Origin: Porphyromonas loveana
Lineage (GTDB): Bacteria > Bacteroidota > Bacteroidia > Bacteroidales > Porphyromonadaceae
Length of the DNA: 64,000 nt
Direction: 5' to 3'
Assembly (NCBI RefSeq): GCF_003096695.1
Contig: NZ_QEKY01000001.1
Coordinates: 124,001 to 188,000 of the forward strand
Below, piece by piece: positions 53,629-62,123 of this stretch. Within the stretch, counting starts at the first letter, position 1; every line of letters starts with the position of its first letter. A program made the translations under genes and the position numbers. The notes under the pieces are model-generated. The model made no database searches. It saw nothing but the letters and a program-made list of their open reading frames with translations, and was not told the origin of the DNA.

Positions 53629-53736
53629 ACTCTTGTTTTTGATGCTTTTTGCGTTCCGATTCTTATCGAACGGTAAAGGTACGGATTATCCCCAGTCCGC
53701 AGGAGGACGCGCCTCCTTGCATGAAGAGAATAGATT

Positions 53737-53900
53737 GAGGCCAAAAACGGACGAAACATCGCACCAAAAAGCGGCGAATATACGTGCATAAATTTCCCCG
53801 AAATGGCGCCATTTAGGAAATAATTATGCGCCAAAACAAAAAAGAAATGGCGTGACTTCTGTGCTTGTTTTGGCGCGATGTTTCGTCCGTTTTTGGTCTG
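53737..53900 (+). repeat. Dispersed GGCGCC-rich repeat, copy E, with long terminal inverted repeats
   Basis: A 22-bp segment at 53741-53762 is the exact reverse complement of 53875-53896, and the pairing continues inward with few differences to about 53771/53864. Inside are ATGGCGCCATTT and AATAATTATGCGCCAAAAC, shared with the other copies. It lies between the divergent mtn and nrfH genes. The rest of the gap holds their promoters and nothing else seen. Confidence 0.8.
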
Positions 53901-53949
53901 AAAAAACTGATAGTCAGTCCGACTCTGAACAAAAAACTCATCCAAAGTG

Positions 53950-53980
53950 TTGCAAAATCCATGTTTATTTTCTATGTTTG
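53950..53980 (+). promoter_or_regulatory. Promoter of the nrfHA operon
   Basis: TTG at 53950-53952, 20 nt, TATGTTTG at 53973-53980. The leader to nrfH would be about 110 nt. No clear regulator palindrome was recognised. Confidence 0.55.
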
Positions 53981-54097
53981 CGAGTGTACAACTGTCAGTA
54001 AATGGCAGAAAAATGTAAAGCAGCGATCGAGAGATAGAACAAAGTAGGGGAGGGAAGACCCCGGAAAAGCGAGATTATCAATTAAACTCTGTGTTCC

Positions 54098-54733
54098 ATG
54101 ACATGGCTTAACTCCATAAAGGAATGGACGAAAAACAACCTGCTCCATTCCAACCGGCACAAAATCTTTGCGCTCGTTTTTGCCGGCGCATTTGTTGGCT
54201 TGGGCGCCTACCTGGTATATATGTCACGAGCCTATAGCTACCTGAGCGACGATCCCACCGTCTGCATCAACTGTCATGTGATGGGACCCTACTACGCCAC
54301 ATGGCAACACAGCTCCCACAACGGTCGCGCCACTTGTAGCGACTGCCACGTGCCTCACAACAACATTTTCAGCAAATACTACTTCAAAGCCTCGGATGGC
54401 TTGCGACACTCCTACGTCTTCACGATGCGTCAGGAACCTCAGCGCATGCAGGCCATTCCGGCGAGTCAGGCCGTCATTTATGACAATTGCGTCCGCTGCC
54501 ATGCTCAGCTCAACCAAGAGTTTGTGCAGAGCGGTATGCTCTCCAAGGCCGACATACGCCACGGGGGAGAGAAGGCGTGCTGGGACTGTCACCGCGACGT
54601 GCCACACATGGGCAAGAACAGCCTCAGTGCCACGTCCAACAGTCTCATCCCCTATCTGAAGTCCCCCGTACCTCGGTGGCTGAGAGAGCACATCAGCAAG
54701 AAAGAATCAACTAAACAATCAAGAGCTTTATGA
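54098..54733 (+). CDS. nrfH: Cytochrome c nitrite reductase small subunit NrfH
   Basis: This 211-residue membrane-anchored tetrahaem cytochrome of the NapC/NirT family carries electrons from menaquinol to NrfA. One transmembrane helix near residues 23-41 precedes four CXXCH haem sites: CINCH (C56), CSDCH, CVRCH and CWDCH. It overlaps nrfA by ATGA, as expected for partners made in fixed ratio. Confidence 0.95.
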   Translation: MTWLNSIKEWTKNNLLHSNRHKIFALVFAGAFVGLGAYLVYMSRAYSYLSDDPTVCINCHVMGPYYATWQHSSHNGRATCSDCHVPHNNIFSKYYFKASDGLRHSYVFTMRQEPQRMQAIPASQAVIYDNCVRCHAQLNQEFVQSGMLSKADIRHGGEKACWDCHRDVPHMGKNSLSATSNSLIPYLKSPVPRWLREHISKKESTKQSRAL

Positions 54734-56226
54734 AGGACAAAGAACGCAAACTGAAGCCTTGGCAAGGCTGGCTTCTATTCGGAGGTTCCATGGTTATAGT
54801 ATTCTGCTTGGGATTATTGGCGGCTTCGATTACGGAGCGACGCGCCGAGATCCAAAGCATCTATGCCAACAAAAAAGATAAGATTGCCCCCTTCGAATCG
54901 CGTAACGAAATGTACAAGGGCAATTATCCCCGCGAATACGAGACGTGGACACAGACTGCCGACACGACATTCCGATCCGAGTTCAACGGTAGTCAGGCGC
55001 TTGATGTGCTGGCGCAGCGTCCCAATATGGTTATCTTCTGGGCCGGCTATGCTTTCTCCCGCGAATACACCTCACCGCGCGGTCACATGCACGCCATCGA
55101 AGACATGAGCCGCACGCTGCGTACGGGGCACCCCGGCATAGATGGAGCTGACGATATGCAGCCCGCCACCTGTTGGACTTGTAAGAGTCCCGACGTGCCT
55201 CGTCTGATGCAGGCTGTGGGTGTGGACGAATTTTACAAGACGAAGTGGAGCCGATTCGGCAGCGAGGTGGTCAATCCTATCGGCTGTGCGGACTGTCATG
55301 ATCCCGAGACAATGAATCTGCACATCTCTCGTCCGGCATTGGTAGAGGCCTTCCAACGTCAAGGTCGCGACATCACCAAAGCCACGCACCAGGAGATGCG
55401 CTCGCTCGTCTGTGCCCAGTGTCACGTAGAATACTTCTTCAAGGGAGATGGCAAGTACCTCACCTTCCCGTGGGACAAGGGTACGACGATGGAGGATATA
55501 GAGCGCTACTATGACGAATCCGAATACTACGACTACATCCATACGCTGAGTCGCACACCCATTCTCAAGGCACAGCATCCCGACTTCGAGATCGCTCAGC
55601 AGGGTATCCACGCCCAGCGCGGCGTATCGTGTGCGGACTGTCACATGCCCTACATCAGTCAGGGAGGTGTGAAGTTCAGCGATCACCACATAACGAGTCC
55701 TTTGGCGCATATGGATCGCACCTGCCAAGTGTGTCACCGCGAGAGCGAAGAAGTGCTGCGACAGAACGTCTATGACCGTCAGCGCAAGGCCAATGAGATA
55801 CGCAACCAGCTGGAGACCGAATTGGCCAAGGCGCACATTGAAGCACAGTTTGCCTGGGGCAAGGGTGTCACGGAGCAAGAAATGCAGCCCGTACTCAAGT
55901 ATATCCGCCAGTCGCAATGGCGTTGGGACTATGCCGTGGCCTCTCATGGCGCATCGTTCCATGCTCCCCAAGAAATCACTCGCATACTCGGTAGCGGACT
56001 GGAGCGAGCCATGCAAGCGCGTATAGAGGTGGCTCGAGTGCTGGCTCGTCACGGATACACGCAGGAAGTTCCCATGCCCGACATCTCTACGAAAGAGAAG
56101 GCGCAGAAGTACATCGGCCTCGACATGGATAAGTTGCATAAGAACAAGAAACAGTTCATCGAGACCGTCATTCCTCAGTGGCTCAAGGAAGCCAAAGAGA
56201 AGGGACGTTTGGTCGCTGCCAGATAG
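54730..56226 (+). CDS. nrfA: Ammonia-forming cytochrome c nitrite reductase NrfA
   Basis: This 498-residue periplasmic pentahaem enzyme reduces nitrite to ammonium with six electrons. The active-site haem motif CWTCK (C148-K152) carries lysine as axial ligand, and four CXXCH motifs follow (CADCH, CAQCH, CADCH, CQVCH). An N-terminal uncleaved-looking helix (LLFGGSMVIVFCLGLLA) targets it to the periplasm. Calcium-site and substrate residues of the family, such as the segment HPDFEIAQQGIHAQRGVSC, are present. Together with NrfH it forms the menaquinol-linked complex. Confidence 0.97.
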   Translation: MKDKERKLKPWQGWLLFGGSMVIVFCLGLLAASITERRAEIQSIYANKKDKIAPFESRNEMYKGNYPREYETWTQTADTTFRSEFNGSQALDVLAQRPNMVIFWAGYAFSREYTSPRGHMHAIEDMSRTLRTGHPGIDGADDMQPATCWTCKSPDVPRLMQAVGVDEFYKTKWSRFGSEVVNPIGCADCHDPETMNLHISRPALVEAFQRQGRDITKATHQEMRSLVCAQCHVEYFFKGDGKYLTFPWDKGTTMEDIERYYDESEYYDYIHTLSRTPILKAQHPDFEIAQQGIHAQRGVSCADCHMPYISQGGVKFSDHHITSPLAHMDRTCQVCHRESEEVLRQNVYDRQRKANEIRNQLETELAKAHIEAQFAWGKGVTEQEMQPVLKYIRQSQWRWDYAVASHGASFHAPQEITRILGSGLERAMQARIEVARVLARHGYTQEVPMPDISTKEKAQKYIGLDMDKLHKNKKQFIETVIPQWLKEAKEKGRLVAAR

Positions 56227-56248
56227 AGCCGAAGACAAATTAATCATT

Positions 56249-56286
56249 GCGGATCCCTTACTGCACCGAACGCAGTAAGGATCTGC
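56249..56286 (+). other. Hairpin between nrfA and resB
   Basis: GCGGATCCCTTACTGC and GCAGTAAGGATCTGC form a stem with a bulge and no T run. It may stabilise the nrfHA part of the transcript or lower expression of the maturation genes. Confidence 0.5.
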
Positions 56287-56305
56287 AATACTCACCTTAA
56301 ACCAT

Positions 56306-57580
56306 ATGTGGCAAGAACGCTTCGGATACAAGGAAGGGGCTCTATTCATATTGGGTCTCGTTCTGGTAGGTATCTTATTACAATTGATAGTCGGCCCCGT
56401 GCCGGCTATTGCTTTTGCCTATCCGCTGAATATCGCGGGAGGAGGGCTGCTCATCCTCTGCATTCTCTTGTGGAGCATCCTGAGATCGAAAGCGCGGCGA
56501 AGTCATTCGCGGCGCTTCTCTTTCCTCTCGGGTTATGTGGCTTCGCTCACCTCGATGGGAGGGTTGTTGGTGCTGCTCCTCGTGATGGGACTCACCAAGC
56601 AGGTAACTCCCGAAATGAGTACCGGCTTGCGACATCCCATCCACAGTCTGGGCCTCAGCTCTATGCTCTCAACCTGGTACTTCCTGCTGCTCTACCTATA
56701 CTTTCTCTTGGTGTTGGGTTGTGTCACGGCCGACCGCATCCTGCGATTGAAGCTTCGCCTTCGCGATGCGGCTTTCTTGCTGAATCATGCCGGACTTTTC
56801 TGCGTCCTCTTCTTTGGCCTCATGGCTGCTGCTGATATGCAGCGGTATAGAATGCAGATATTCACCGATGCGGAGTATCCCGAGTGGAGAGGGATCAATG
56901 AGAAGACCAAGGCGATCGAAGAGCTGCCCATCGCCATCGAACTCAAGAAATTCGAAATAGAGGAATATCCTCCCAAGCTGATGGTTATTCAGAACAGCAC
57001 GGGCAAGCCTATTCCCTTGTCCCGCCCCGCGCATCTCTCCGTCGATCATGCACCACTGAGCGGGACAATAGATGGTTGGCAGATAGAGGTGCAGGAGCAC
57101 CTGCCGTACTCGGCAGCCGTCATAGCGCGGGACACGATTGTCTTCCGTGAGTTCCGATCCTCAGGGGCGGTACAGTCCGTGCGAGTACGAGCTGTCTCCA
57201 TGAGCGAACCTCGACAGGTAGTCAGTGGTTGGGTGTCATCCGGTAGTCACCTTTTGCCCTACCGTAGTCTGACGCTCACCGACAGTCTCTCGCTCGTCAT
57301 GGCGGAGCCAGAACCGAAGCAATACAGCTCACACGTCAATCTCTATGCTGCCAATGGGGATGTTGATAGCGCCACCATTCTCGTCAATAAGCCGTTGCGG
57401 TATAAGGGATGGTACATATATCAACTCAATTACGACCGCGAACAAGGACGTTGGAGCACTATGTCCGAATTGGAACTGGTCAAGGATGATTGGCTCTTGG
57501 GCGTTTATGCGGGCATCAGTATGCTGCTCTCCGGCGCCATCTTGCTCTTCCTGAGCCCTCCGAAACACGATAAAAGCTGA
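56306..57580 (+). CDS. resB: ResB-like cytochrome c biogenesis protein
   Basis: This 424-residue protein has four to five transmembrane helices in the first 190 residues (ALFILGLVLVGILLQLIVG onward), a large periplasmic domain, and a final helix (GVYAGISMLLSGAILLFL). The YKGWYIYQLNYDRE segment before the last helix is typical of ResB, which works with CcsA/ResC as the system II haem lyase. Its position directly after nrfHA matches a role in maturing those multihaem cytochromes. The start at 56306 gives a membrane-compatible N-terminus. Confidence 0.85.
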   Translation: MWQERFGYKEGALFILGLVLVGILLQLIVGPVPAIAFAYPLNIAGGGLLILCILLWSILRSKARRSHSRRFSFLSGYVASLTSMGGLLVLLLVMGLTKQVTPEMSTGLRHPIHSLGLSSMLSTWYFLLLYLYFLLVLGCVTADRILRLKLRLRDAAFLLNHAGLFCVLFFGLMAAADMQRYRMQIFTDAEYPEWRGINEKTKAIEELPIAIELKKFEIEEYPPKLMVIQNSTGKPIPLSRPAHLSVDHAPLSGTIDGWQIEVQEHLPYSAAVIARDTIVFREFRSSGAVQSVRVRAVSMSEPRQVVSGWVSSGSHLLPYRSLTLTDSLSLVMAEPEPKQYSSHVNLYAANGDVDSATILVNKPLRYKGWYIYQLNYDREQGRWSTMSELELVKDDWLLGVYAGISMLLSGAILLFLSPPKHDKS

Positions 57581-57585
57581 CGATT

Positions 57586-58398
57586 ATGATGGATATACTA
57601 CCGTTCCTTGATTGGAATCACTTCGCATTTTTCGCCATTCCCACCATGCTACTGCTTGTAGCATCGGCAGTGTCGTCCATGTATATGCGTCGCACATGGG
57701 CTTTGGTCGCGGCTGTGCTGGCCGTGCTTGTATTAGCCTTGTTCATCGGAGGTATGTGGCACTCATTGGAGCGTCCGCCGCTCAGGACGATGGGAGAGAC
57801 GCGTCTGTGGTATTCGCTCTTCCTCATTGTCGCCGGTATTATTGTGTACATGCGCTGGGGCTATAAATGGATTCTCCCATTCTCGGCCGTTCTCTCCACT
57901 GTTTTCATGATTATCAATCTGGCCAAGCCGGACATTCACAATAAGACATTGATGCCGGCACTGGAGAGTCCCTATTTCGTTCCCCACGTTATCTCGTACA
58001 TCGTGGCTTATTCGCTCCTCGGTGCAGCTTTGTTGGTCGGGTGTTACCTCCTGATCAATAAGCGCAGAGGCGTTCCGATGAAGGAAGATCTCCTCATGCA
58101 TACGTCCGATAATCTCGTTTACTCCGGTGTGGCCTTCCTCATGATAGGTCTCTTATTGGGTGCCATCTGGGCGAAGCAGGCATGGGGTACTTATTGGGAA
58201 TGGGACCCGAAAGAGACTTGGGCAGCCATCACGATGATCAGCTATCTGCTCTATATGCATCACCGTCTGTACCGTCCGCGAGCTTTTGCAGTCTCTATCG
58301 TCTTGCTCGTTATGAGCTTTTTATTCTTACAGATATGCTGGTACGGTGTCAATTATCTCCCCTCTGCCCAAGGCTCCAGCATCCACACGTATTCCTGA
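57586..58398 (+). CDS. ccsA: CcsA/ResC-like cytochrome c biogenesis protein
   Basis: This 270-residue, about 8-helix membrane protein has the WWD haem-handling motif in WGTYWEWDPKETWA, preceded by AYSLLGAALLVGCYLL and conserved histidines (PHVISYIVAYS and YMHHRLY). CcsA exports or presents haem for attachment to CXXCH sites. It starts 5 nt after resB and has a second ATG at 57589. It ends the nrfHA-resB-ccsA operon; no clear terminator hairpin was seen before the next promoter at 58432. Confidence 0.93.
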   Translation: MMDILPFLDWNHFAFFAIPTMLLLVASAVSSMYMRRTWALVAAVLAVLVLALFIGGMWHSLERPPLRTMGETRLWYSLFLIVAGIIVYMRWGYKWILPFSAVLSTVFMIINLAKPDIHNKTLMPALESPYFVPHVISYIVAYSLLGAALLVGCYLLINKRRGVPMKEDLLMHTSDNLVYSGVAFLMIGLLLGAIWAKQAWGTYWEWDPKETWAAITMISYLLYMHHRLYRPRAFAVSIVLLVMSFLFLQICWYGVNYLPSAQGSSIHTYS

Positions 58399-58431
58399 AT
58401 TGAGCATTAAGGGGATGTAATATCTTCCATT

Positions 58432-58463
58432 TTTGGTTATAACGATACCAGTATCTATCTTTG
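58432..58463 (+). promoter_or_regulatory. Promoter of the cobalamin operon
   Basis: TTTG at 58432-58435, 20 nt, TATCTTTG at 58456-58463, directly upstream of the structured leader and riboswitch. Confidence 0.75.
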
Positions 58464-58472
58464 TTGCCGATT

Positions 58473-58520
58473 GAGTTTCACGGAGAAGGTGGATCCCCTT
58501 ATGGGGGCGTCCCCAAACTC
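58473..58520 (+). other. Stem-loop at the 5' end of the riboswitch leader
   Basis: GAGTTT at 58473-58478 pairs with AAACTC at 58515-58520, enclosing a second small stem of CCCC and GGGG near 58495-58506. It lies between the promoter and the cobalamin aptamer and is not part of the standard aptamer as I know it. Confidence 0.45.
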
Positions 58521-58537
58521 GGGAAAATCAGTCCATG

Positions 58538-58722
58538 TGTTCGGTTCGCAAAGCCATTCCCTCCCTTGGGAAAAGTGCCGAGTGATTAAAAGGGAATTTG
58601 GTGCAAGGCCAAAACTATCCCCGTAGCCGTATGGTCGTATCTGTCGCTACCGAAGCGAAAAGCCACTGCTGATAAGCGGGAAGGCGTAGCGATTTAGACC
58701 GAGTCGGAAGACCTGCCGAATG
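58538..58722 (+). promoter_or_regulatory. Cobalamin riboswitch
   Basis: Aptamer landmarks occur in order: AAAAGGGAATTTGGTGCAAG, CCCCGTAGCC, the B12 box AAGCCACTGCTGATAAGCGG, GGGAAGGCG, and GAGTCGGAAGACCTGCC. The P1 stem is closed by TTCGG (near 58540) and CCGAA (58716-58720). The 160 nt to the first gene (58723-58883) contain the hairpin AATTCTTTCG/CGAAGAGAATT near 58770-58793 and possible pairing of GTTGCC with GGCAAC, but no T tract, so translational or antitermination-type control is more likely than classic termination. The ligand is predicted to be a corrinoid, repressing the downstream uptake operon. Confidence 0.92.
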
Positions 58723-58883
58723 TGACGAAGGAGTAGCGCCGACAAAGCTGCGGTGTTGCCCTGCAGAGTATTAATTCTTTCGGGTCGAAGAGAATTGATT
58801 CTGATCGGACGACTGACTGCCACGGCAACAGGGGATCGCGAATCTATTCGAACCGACTCGGGACCCAACTGACGATCCGACTT

Positions 58884-60059
58884 ATGTCCAAAGGTTTTGG
58901 ATGGTTCATCTATGCGTTGATTGCGATCACGCTCTTTTCTTGTAATGGTTCCTCGAAGAGCGAACGCTCTGAGACCGCTACTGTGGCCGTCGACTCCGCC
59001 GACTTCCATTTCCTTGTTCAATTCAAATATGCCAAAGGTATCGAGGTCGTCAACGGTCCCGACTACAAGACAGTATATGTATTCCATCCGGACAAACCCG
59101 ATACGATGGCTACTTATATCCTCTATCCCCGCGACAAAAAAACTCCTACGGTAGCGGGTCGCAACGTGGCTTACATCCCTGTGCCGGCTCGCAGCATCGC
59201 TTGCCTGGCGACGACACAGATCGGTTCTCTCCCGTTACTCGAACAAGTGGATAAACTGGTGGGCTGTATCAATCTAAACAGTGTATGCAACGCTGATATT
59301 CGGGCTCGAATAGATCAAGGGCTGGTGCTGGAAATAGGAGCCGGTATGACCAAGAATATTGAGCAGATAGCGGGGTTGCACCCCGAAGTCTTGTTGCAAG
59401 ATTTCTTTCACGTCTCGGATAAGGATGAGGAGCTGGTAGCTTCCGGCATCCAAACCGTTTTGTACAACGAATGGAAGGAGCGGAATTTGCTCGGTCGGGC
59501 AGAGTGGATGAAGCTCACGGCCATGCTACTCGGATGTAACAGTCTGGCAGACGAAGTTTTCAGCCGGATAGAAGCAGATTATATCGAAGCACAGCAATTG
59601 GTGGCTGGTACCACTACTCCCATTTCCGTCATGTACGGGCAGGACTATAGCGGCACGTGGTATCTACCAGGAGAACATAGCTACACGACAGCTATGTTCC
59701 GAGATGCGGGGATCAAGTTCGACTATGCAGCAGACCGAGTGGGCAGTCAGCCATGCAGCTTCGAGTACATATTCAGTCGCCATCGCCATGACAAAATATG
59801 GATATGCACGATGATGGGCAACATCCATACAATGGCGGACTTCCTTGCTCTCAACGAGCGTTATGGGCACTTCGACGCAGCCAAGGAAGGACGTATCTTT
59901 ATCGACCGCAAACGTGTCAACGAATATGGCGGTAACGACTATTGGGAGAGCGGACTGTATCGTCCCGATCTCCTGCTGAAGGACCTCATCAAGATCACAC
60001 GTCCGGAGCTTCTGCCCGACTATGAGACCTCTTATTGGATAGAACTCCCACGCTCATGA
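58884..60059 (+). CDS. btuF: Corrinoid ABC transporter substrate-binding lipoprotein (BtuF-like)
   Basis: This 391-residue protein has a lipoprotein signal (MSKGFGWFIYALIAITLFSC, anchored at the Cys) and a type III periplasmic binding fold. It includes RSIACLATTQIGSLPLLEQ, a helix spanning the lobes, VLLQDFFHVSDKDEELVA and a C-terminal lobe ending RPDLLLKDLIKI. Such proteins bind cobalamin, haem or ferric siderophores. The riboswitch and the cbiZ gene argue for corrinoid. In P. gingivalis the equivalent genes have been annotated as iron-compound transporters. The btuC start overlaps its stop as ATGA. Confidence 0.85.
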   Translation: MSKGFGWFIYALIAITLFSCNGSSKSERSETATVAVDSADFHFLVQFKYAKGIEVVNGPDYKTVYVFHPDKPDTMATYILYPRDKKTPTVAGRNVAYIPVPARSIACLATTQIGSLPLLEQVDKLVGCINLNSVCNADIRARIDQGLVLEIGAGMTKNIEQIAGLHPEVLLQDFFHVSDKDEELVASGIQTVLYNEWKERNLLGRAEWMKLTAMLLGCNSLADEVFSRIEADYIEAQQLVAGTTTPISVMYGQDYSGTWYLPGEHSYTTAMFRDAGIKFDYAADRVGSQPCSFEYIFSRHRHDKIWICTMMGNIHTMADFLALNERYGHFDAAKEGRIFIDRKRVNEYGGNDYWESGLYRPDLLLKDLIKITRPELLPDYETSYWIELPRS

Positions 60060-61084
60060 CTCGTACTACGCTCATCTTCACCGTGCTCGTCCTGCTGACG
60101 ATCGCTGCTTTCATCGCCGATTTGGTGTGGGGCAGCCTGGATATATCGCCTGCCGACGTGCTGTCTGCGCTGAGCGGCAGGGGCGATCTGGAGACCAAAG
60201 ACTATGTTATCCGCAACTTCCGCCTCCCGAAAGCCTTGACTGCACTCTTTGCTGGTGCAGGCATATCCATTGCGGGATTGCAGATGCAGAGCCTCTTCCG
60301 CAATCCGCTCGCCGATACCTCCATCCTCGGCATCAGTAGTGGGGCGGGGCTTGGGGTGGCTCTTTACATCATGTCTTTTGCCATTCTCCCCGGCATCAGC
60401 TTGCAGACGGGTTCGGCTGATACATGGGGCGTCGCTTTGGCGTCGTGCATCGGTTCGATGCTTGTCCTCATGCTCATATCCGTGGTGGCAGCATGGCTCA
60501 GAGATATGGTCTCTGTGCTCATCGTGGGAGTCATGATCGGTTTCTTGGCCAGCTCGTTTATCTCCATCCTTCAGTTCTTCTCGGATAACGAGATGCTCAA
60601 AGGCTATCTCATCTGGTCTTTCGGCAGTGTGGCAGGCACCACGTGGCGGCAACTTTCTCTGATGATCCCCATCGTTTCTGTCGGGCTCTTCCTCTCTATG
60701 CTGATGCCTAAATATATGAATGCCTTGAGCATCGGAGAAAACTATGCTCGCAGCGTGGGCATTCGTGTCGAGCGCGACCGGATCATCATGATAGGCATCA
60801 CCAGTGTGATCACAGGGACGATAACGGCCTTTACCGGTCCCATTGCCTTTCTCGGTATCGCCGTGCCACATTTTACCCGTTTGGCTTTCAAGAGTTCGAA
60901 CTACCGCATACTACTCCCCGGAACGATGCTGTGCGGAGCTCTCTTGATGCTGATATGCGACATCATTACGCAAGTGCCCGGGCGAGGCTTTGTACTCCCG
61001 ATCAATGCCATTACCTCGATGATCGGTGCGCCCGTCGTGATCTGGACCATCGCGCGCAATCGCAAGAAACGTCTAATCTTCTGA
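60056..61084 (+). CDS. btuC: Corrinoid ABC transporter permease (BtuC-like, FecCD family)
   Basis: This 342-residue FecCD/BtuC permease has about ten transmembrane helices, with family motifs VIRNFRLPKALTALFAGAGI, LQMQSLFRNPLADTSILGI, SSGAGLGVALY, LIWSFGSVAGTTW and the ATPase-coupling GITSVITGTITAFTGPIAFLG in two parts. Haem and siderophore permeases share these, so the substrate comes from context. ATG 60056 overlaps the btuF stop. Confidence 0.9.
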   Translation: MTRTTLIFTVLVLLTIAAFIADLVWGSLDISPADVLSALSGRGDLETKDYVIRNFRLPKALTALFAGAGISIAGLQMQSLFRNPLADTSILGISSGAGLGVALYIMSFAILPGISLQTGSADTWGVALASCIGSMLVLMLISVVAAWLRDMVSVLIVGVMIGFLASSFISILQFFSDNEMLKGYLIWSFGSVAGTTWRQLSLMIPIVSVGLFLSMLMPKYMNALSIGENYARSVGIRVERDRIIMIGITSVITGTITAFTGPIAFLGIAVPHFTRLAFKSSNYRILLPGTMLCGALLMLICDIITQVPGRGFVLPINAITSMIGAPVVIWTIARNRKKRLIF

Positions 61085-61093
61085 GCCTGACCC

Positions 61094-62101
61094 ATGAGTA
61101 CCCATGCCGATAATATCGTACTGAGCCGTCTCTCCACAGGCTATAAGAGCAGGAAAACGGAGCGGATCGTCTCCAAGCGGATTGACCTCTCAGTCCTGTC
61201 GGGAGAGTTGGTGATGCTGATGGGGCCTAACGGCTGCGGCAAGTCCACGCTCATGCTCACGATGGCAGGACTCTTGCAGCCTATGTCGGGCGAGATCACC
61301 ATCGCAGGACGCGACATGCACAGTCTGCGTATGAGTGAAAAGGCCAAGATGTTCAGCTTGGTTCTCACTGACAAGATAGCATCCAGGAACCTAACGGTTC
61401 ATGACATTGTGGTTATCGGACGCTATCCTTATGTGAGTTATAGAGGAAGGTTGAGTGCCGAGGACAAACGCATCGTGAGTGAATCACTTACGGCCTGCCG
61501 ACTGACAGGATTCGAATCCCGCCTCTACAGCGAATTAAGCGACGGAGAGAAACAGCGCGTCATGATAGCGCGTGCGCTGGCTCAGCAGACACCCGTCATG
61601 CTCTTGGACGAACCGACAGCGCACTTAGACTTGCCAAGTCGTCTGGAGGTCATCGCCATGCTGCGCGATCTGACTCGCAATACCTACAAAAGCATCCTTA
61701 TGTCCACGCACGAAATGGATCTGGCTTTGCAATGGGCTGACACTGTGTGGTTGATGGATAGGGAAGGAGTTGTCACCTGTGGCGCGCCCGAGGACTTGGT
61801 GTTGAGTCATGCTTTTGAACGTGTATTCGGCAACGATAAACTCAGCTTCGATCCGGAGCTTGGCGCCTTCTCTGTCAAGCATAGCACAGCCGTGCCAGTC
61901 TTGGTTGAGGGATGTGGTGCTTCTTATAAATGGACGCTCAATGCCCTGCATCGTAACGGCTTCGTAGAGACTGCCGATACGGCCTGCACAAGAAAAGTCC
62001 TTATTCAGGAAAACGGTTGGTTGTTGCAGTTAGAAAATCGTAGCGAGCGCCACGACTCTATCGGCTCGCTTCTACATGCCTTGCACTGTGTCCACAAATA
62101 G
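61094..62101 (+). CDS. btuD: Corrinoid ABC transporter ATP-binding protein (BtuD-like) with C-terminal extension
   Basis: This 335-residue protein starts with an ABC domain of about 250 residues: Walker A GPNGCGKST, signature LSDGEKQRVMIARALA, Walker B VMLLDEPTAHLDL and the H-loop STHEMD. A tail of about 80 residues follows (VPVLVEGCGASYKWTLNAL, then TRKVLIQENGWLLQLENR), which is absent from E. coli BtuD and has alternating strand-helix character. It lies 9 nt after btuC. Confidence 0.9.
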   Translation: MSTHADNIVLSRLSTGYKSRKTERIVSKRIDLSVLSGELVMLMGPNGCGKSTLMLTMAGLLQPMSGEITIAGRDMHSLRMSEKAKMFSLVLTDKIASRNLTVHDIVVIGRYPYVSYRGRLSAEDKRIVSESLTACRLTGFESRLYSELSDGEKQRVMIARALAQQTPVMLLDEPTAHLDLPSRLEVIAMLRDLTRNTYKSILMSTHEMDLALQWADTVWLMDREGVVTCGAPEDLVLSHAFERVFGNDKLSFDPELGAFSVKHSTAVPVLVEGCGASYKWTLNALHRNGFVETADTACTRKVLIQENGWLLQLENRSERHDSIGSLLHALHCVHK

Positions 62102-62123
62102 ATAAATAAAGCCCGATCGTTCT

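Noticed and set aside
865-53900. Repeats A-E as ordinary rho-independent terminators
   Set aside because: They are longer, have multiple nested inverted repeats, and lie mostly between divergent genes, where no transcript end is expected; true terminators in the window are simple GC stems with T tracts at convergent ends.
54098-56226. NapC/TMAO-type reductase instead of NrfHA
   Set aside because: The second protein has the CxxCK active-site haem and four further CXXCH motifs, which define NrfA.
55072-56349. 425-codon minus-strand open frame
   Set aside because: Antisense to nrfA, which has all five haem motifs; the His/Leu-rich shadow reflects reversed CXXCH and Lys codons.
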